Of a stretch of DNA of 6,460 nucleotides, positions 5,664-6,460 are shown piece after piece. Location of the stretch: assembly GCA_023405875.1 (NCBI GenBank), contig JAEXXN010000058.1, positions 1-6,460 on the forward strand, in the 5' to 3' direction. The notes beneath the pieces are model-generated. The model did not search any database. It was given only the letters and a program-made list of their open reading frames with translations, and was not told where the DNA came from. Both the position numbers and the translations under genes were made by a program. Position 1 is the stretch's first letter. Every line of letters begins with the position of its first letter. Source of the stretch: Bacillota bacterium (lineage in GTDB: Bacteria; Bacillota; Clostridia; Lutisporales; Lutisporaceae).

Positions 5664-6182
5664 ATGAGTGCGTTTTTGACTGTCATACCGATAATTGTTA
5701 TAAGATATTTATTATTAAGCGTACTCAATAAAGAAGCTTTGAGACGTGCAGCATTCTTTGCTCCATTAGCAGGGAGGGAAAGAATAGCATATTGGGTATA
5801 TCAGACCACAACACTTTTTATTCTGGTAGATTTGCTGCTATTAAAAATAAGAATTGATTCCGTATGGTTTTACATTGGCGTGGCTTTATACGGTCTTGGG
5901 CTTGTTTTATATGCTGTGTCGATGGTGGATTATGCGCGACCCAAAGCAAATGGAATAAATCTGAATGGCTTATATAGAGTATCCCGAAATCCTATGTATA
6001 TTTCATATTTTATTTGTTTATTCGGGTGCGTGCTTATGGCATACTCATGGACATTGCTTGCATTACTTATAATTTTTCAGATATCATCCCACTGGATTAT
6101 CCTGTCGGAGGAAAGATGGTGTATCAATAAGTTTGGAGAAGAGTATATAAGATATATGAATAAGGTCAGGCGTTATATTTAA
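5664..6182 (+). CDS. Isoprenylcysteine carboxyl methyltransferase-like integral membrane protein
   Basis: This 172-residue membrane protein fits the ICMT/PEMT-like small methyltransferase family, which uses S-adenosylmethionine at the membrane. Seen: hydrophobic segments near 3-21, 43-60, 67-88 and 112-146, then the family signature GLYRVSRNPMYISY (102-115), in which the RNPMY portion is the hallmark, and the C-terminal E149-E150 followed by FGEEYIRYMNKVRRY (157-171). The substrate in bacteria is usually unknown, since prenylated CAAX proteins are absent; lipids or small hydrophobic compounds are possible. ATG 5664 is chosen because TGGGGGAA (5651-5658) lies 5 nt upstream and the protein then begins with a membrane segment; a TTG-started extension from 5535 would add 43 residues lacking domain character. 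Length is typical. It follows a 140-nt leader after the tandem GNAT and is separated by 98 nt from an MFS gene, so it may be a separate unit. Confidence 0.82.
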   Translation: MSAFLTVIPIIVIRYLLLSVLNKEALRRAAFFAPLAGRERIAYWVYQTTTLFILVDLLLLKIRIDSVWFYIGVALYGLGLVLYAVSMVDYARPKANGINLNGLYRVSRNPMYISYFICLFGCVLMAYSWTLLALLIIFQISSHWIILSEERWCINKFGEEYIRYMNKVRRYI

Positions 6183-6185
6183 GGC

Positions 6186-6201
6186 GCAGCATCCTTGCTG
6201 C
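6186..6201 (+). repeat. GCAGC/GCTGC hairpin after the ICMT-like stop
   Basis: GCAGC (6186-6190) pairs with GCTGC (6197-6201) around a 6-nt loop, 4 nt after the stop. There is no T-run afterwards (TCCTGG follows), so intrinsic termination is unlikely. It could be the first stem of the MFS leader; a similarly placed, stronger hairpin follows the lipoprotein gene. Confidence 0.35.
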
Positions 6202-6221
6202 TCCTGGCTGCGGAGTTCAAT

Positions 6222-6264
6222 CAGGGGAAAGGGCTCCTAGGTTTGGCTCGGTGGGGTCGTGAGT
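6222..6264 (+). repeat. Copy 2 of the shared leader block (MFS leader)
   Basis: Partner of the block at 4001-4042. The stem here is CTCG/TGAG (6247-6250 with 6260-6263) enclosing the loop GTGGGGTCG, which differs from copy 1 at one loop position. Relative to copy 1 the first stem base changes T to C (U-G becomes C-G) and the fourth A to G (A-U becomes G-U); both keep pairing. Seen directly; only two copies are available. Confidence 0.5.
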
Positions 6265-6280
6265 ACTTCAGGGGGTAAAT

Positions 6281-6460
6281 ATGGAAAATGCATCAAAAAT
6301 CAGGTATCACTTAAAAACATCCGTAATGCTGGGCTCCTTTGCTTTTGGCTTCATGTCGTTTATACTGCCCATTTACAGTAAAAGAATCGGTGGAAACGCA
6401 TTAACTATAGGAGGGCTGTTTTCAATATTCAGCGTTGTAGCCTTGATATTAAGGCCGCTT
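6281..6460 (+). CDS. MFS transporter, N-terminal part (runs off the window)
   Basis: Sixty codons from ATG 6281 remain open to the window edge. Seen: a short polar N-terminus (1-14), a first transmembrane helix (about 15-32, with PIY at its end), the connecting loop SKRIGGNALTIGG (33-45), and the start of a second helix ending RPL (58-60). The I-G-G-x-x-x-T-I-G-G-L pattern between helices 1 and 2 followed by R-P is typical of drug-efflux type major facilitator superfamily proteins. GGGGG (6271-6275) lies 5 nt upstream of the ATG, supporting the start. The probable role is proton-coupled export of a small molecule, in keeping with its modifying-enzyme neighbours; substrate and full topology need the missing remainder. 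It has its own structured leader. Confidence 0.75.
   Translation, partial: MENASKIRYHLKTSVMLGSFAFGFMSFILPIYSKRIGGNALTIGGLFSIFSVVALILRPL

Larger units (their letters stand above)
6183..6280 (+). promoter_or_regulatory. GC-rich leader of the MFS transporter gene
   Basis: This 98-nt spacer is about 58% G+C by hand count (57 of 98), clearly above the flanking coding DNA, which is the reverse of the usual pattern in AT-rich genomes and points to selected RNA structure. It contains the 6186-6201 hairpin, the block shared with the GNAT leader (6222-6264), and ends in the ribosome binding site GGGGG (6271-6275). The shared block ends only 16 nt before the ATG, so its fold could affect translation initiation directly. 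The ligand or trigger is unknown. Confidence 0.45.

Noticed and set aside
6241..6266. Resemblance of the GTCGTGAG stretch to a conserved 16S rRNA segment containing GTGTCGTGAGA
   Set aside because: Only about eight contiguous bases agree and the surrounding rRNA sequence is absent, so this is not an rRNA fragment.

Overview
The window looks like a chromosomal accessory region from an AT-rich Gram-positive bacterium, most likely a clostridial Bacillota. The evidence is AT-biased coding sequence, strong purine-rich Shine-Dalgarno sites (AGGAGGG, GAGGGGGAG, GGGAGGGG), TTG and GTG starts, a lipobox lipoprotein, and protein types common in Clostridia. The assignment to Clostridia is inference. No rRNA, tRNA, CRISPR array, transposase or integrase is visible.

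All nine genes lie on the + strand. In order they are: a flavodoxin-fold, FMN reductase-like protein with clustered cysteines (42-617); an aminoglycoside 6-adenylyltransferase of the ANT(6)/AadE type starting at TTG (747-1637); a lipoprotein with a gluzincin HExxH metalloprotease signature starting at GTG (1801-2610); a DinB-like putative metal-binding protein (2745-3428) closely followed by a GNAT acetyltransferase (3441-3935); a RimJ/RimL-type GNAT (4102-4641) followed by a tandem-domain GNAT (4690-5523); a small ICMT-like integral membrane methyltransferase (5664-6182); and the first 60 codons of an MFS transporter that runs off the right edge (6281-6460). The theme is small-molecule modification and export: adenylyl transfer, acetyl transfer, methyl transfer, efflux. 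No single pathway links the genes, so the region reads as a collection of resistance or detoxification genes rather than one machine.

The most notable feature is the non-coding DNA. Six of the nine genes are preceded by spacers of about 98-166 nt that look richer in G+C than the genes around them and contain inverted repeats, while no canonical hairpin-plus-U-tract terminator is visible anywhere. Two of these spacers, before the RimJ-like GNAT and before the MFS transporter, share a related block of about 42 nt. Its last 18 positions match at 15 sites, and the differences preserve a small stem around a conserved 9-nt loop. The aadE leader can form two mutually exclusive stems, and the lipoprotein Shine-Dalgarno site can be partly paired. 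Together these suggest cis-acting leader RNAs controlling individual resistance genes. The shared block is the best candidate here for something undescribed, but only comparative searching can establish it. Two longer in-frame openings (upstream to 2625 and 5535) were shortened to ATG codons with good ribosome binding sites.
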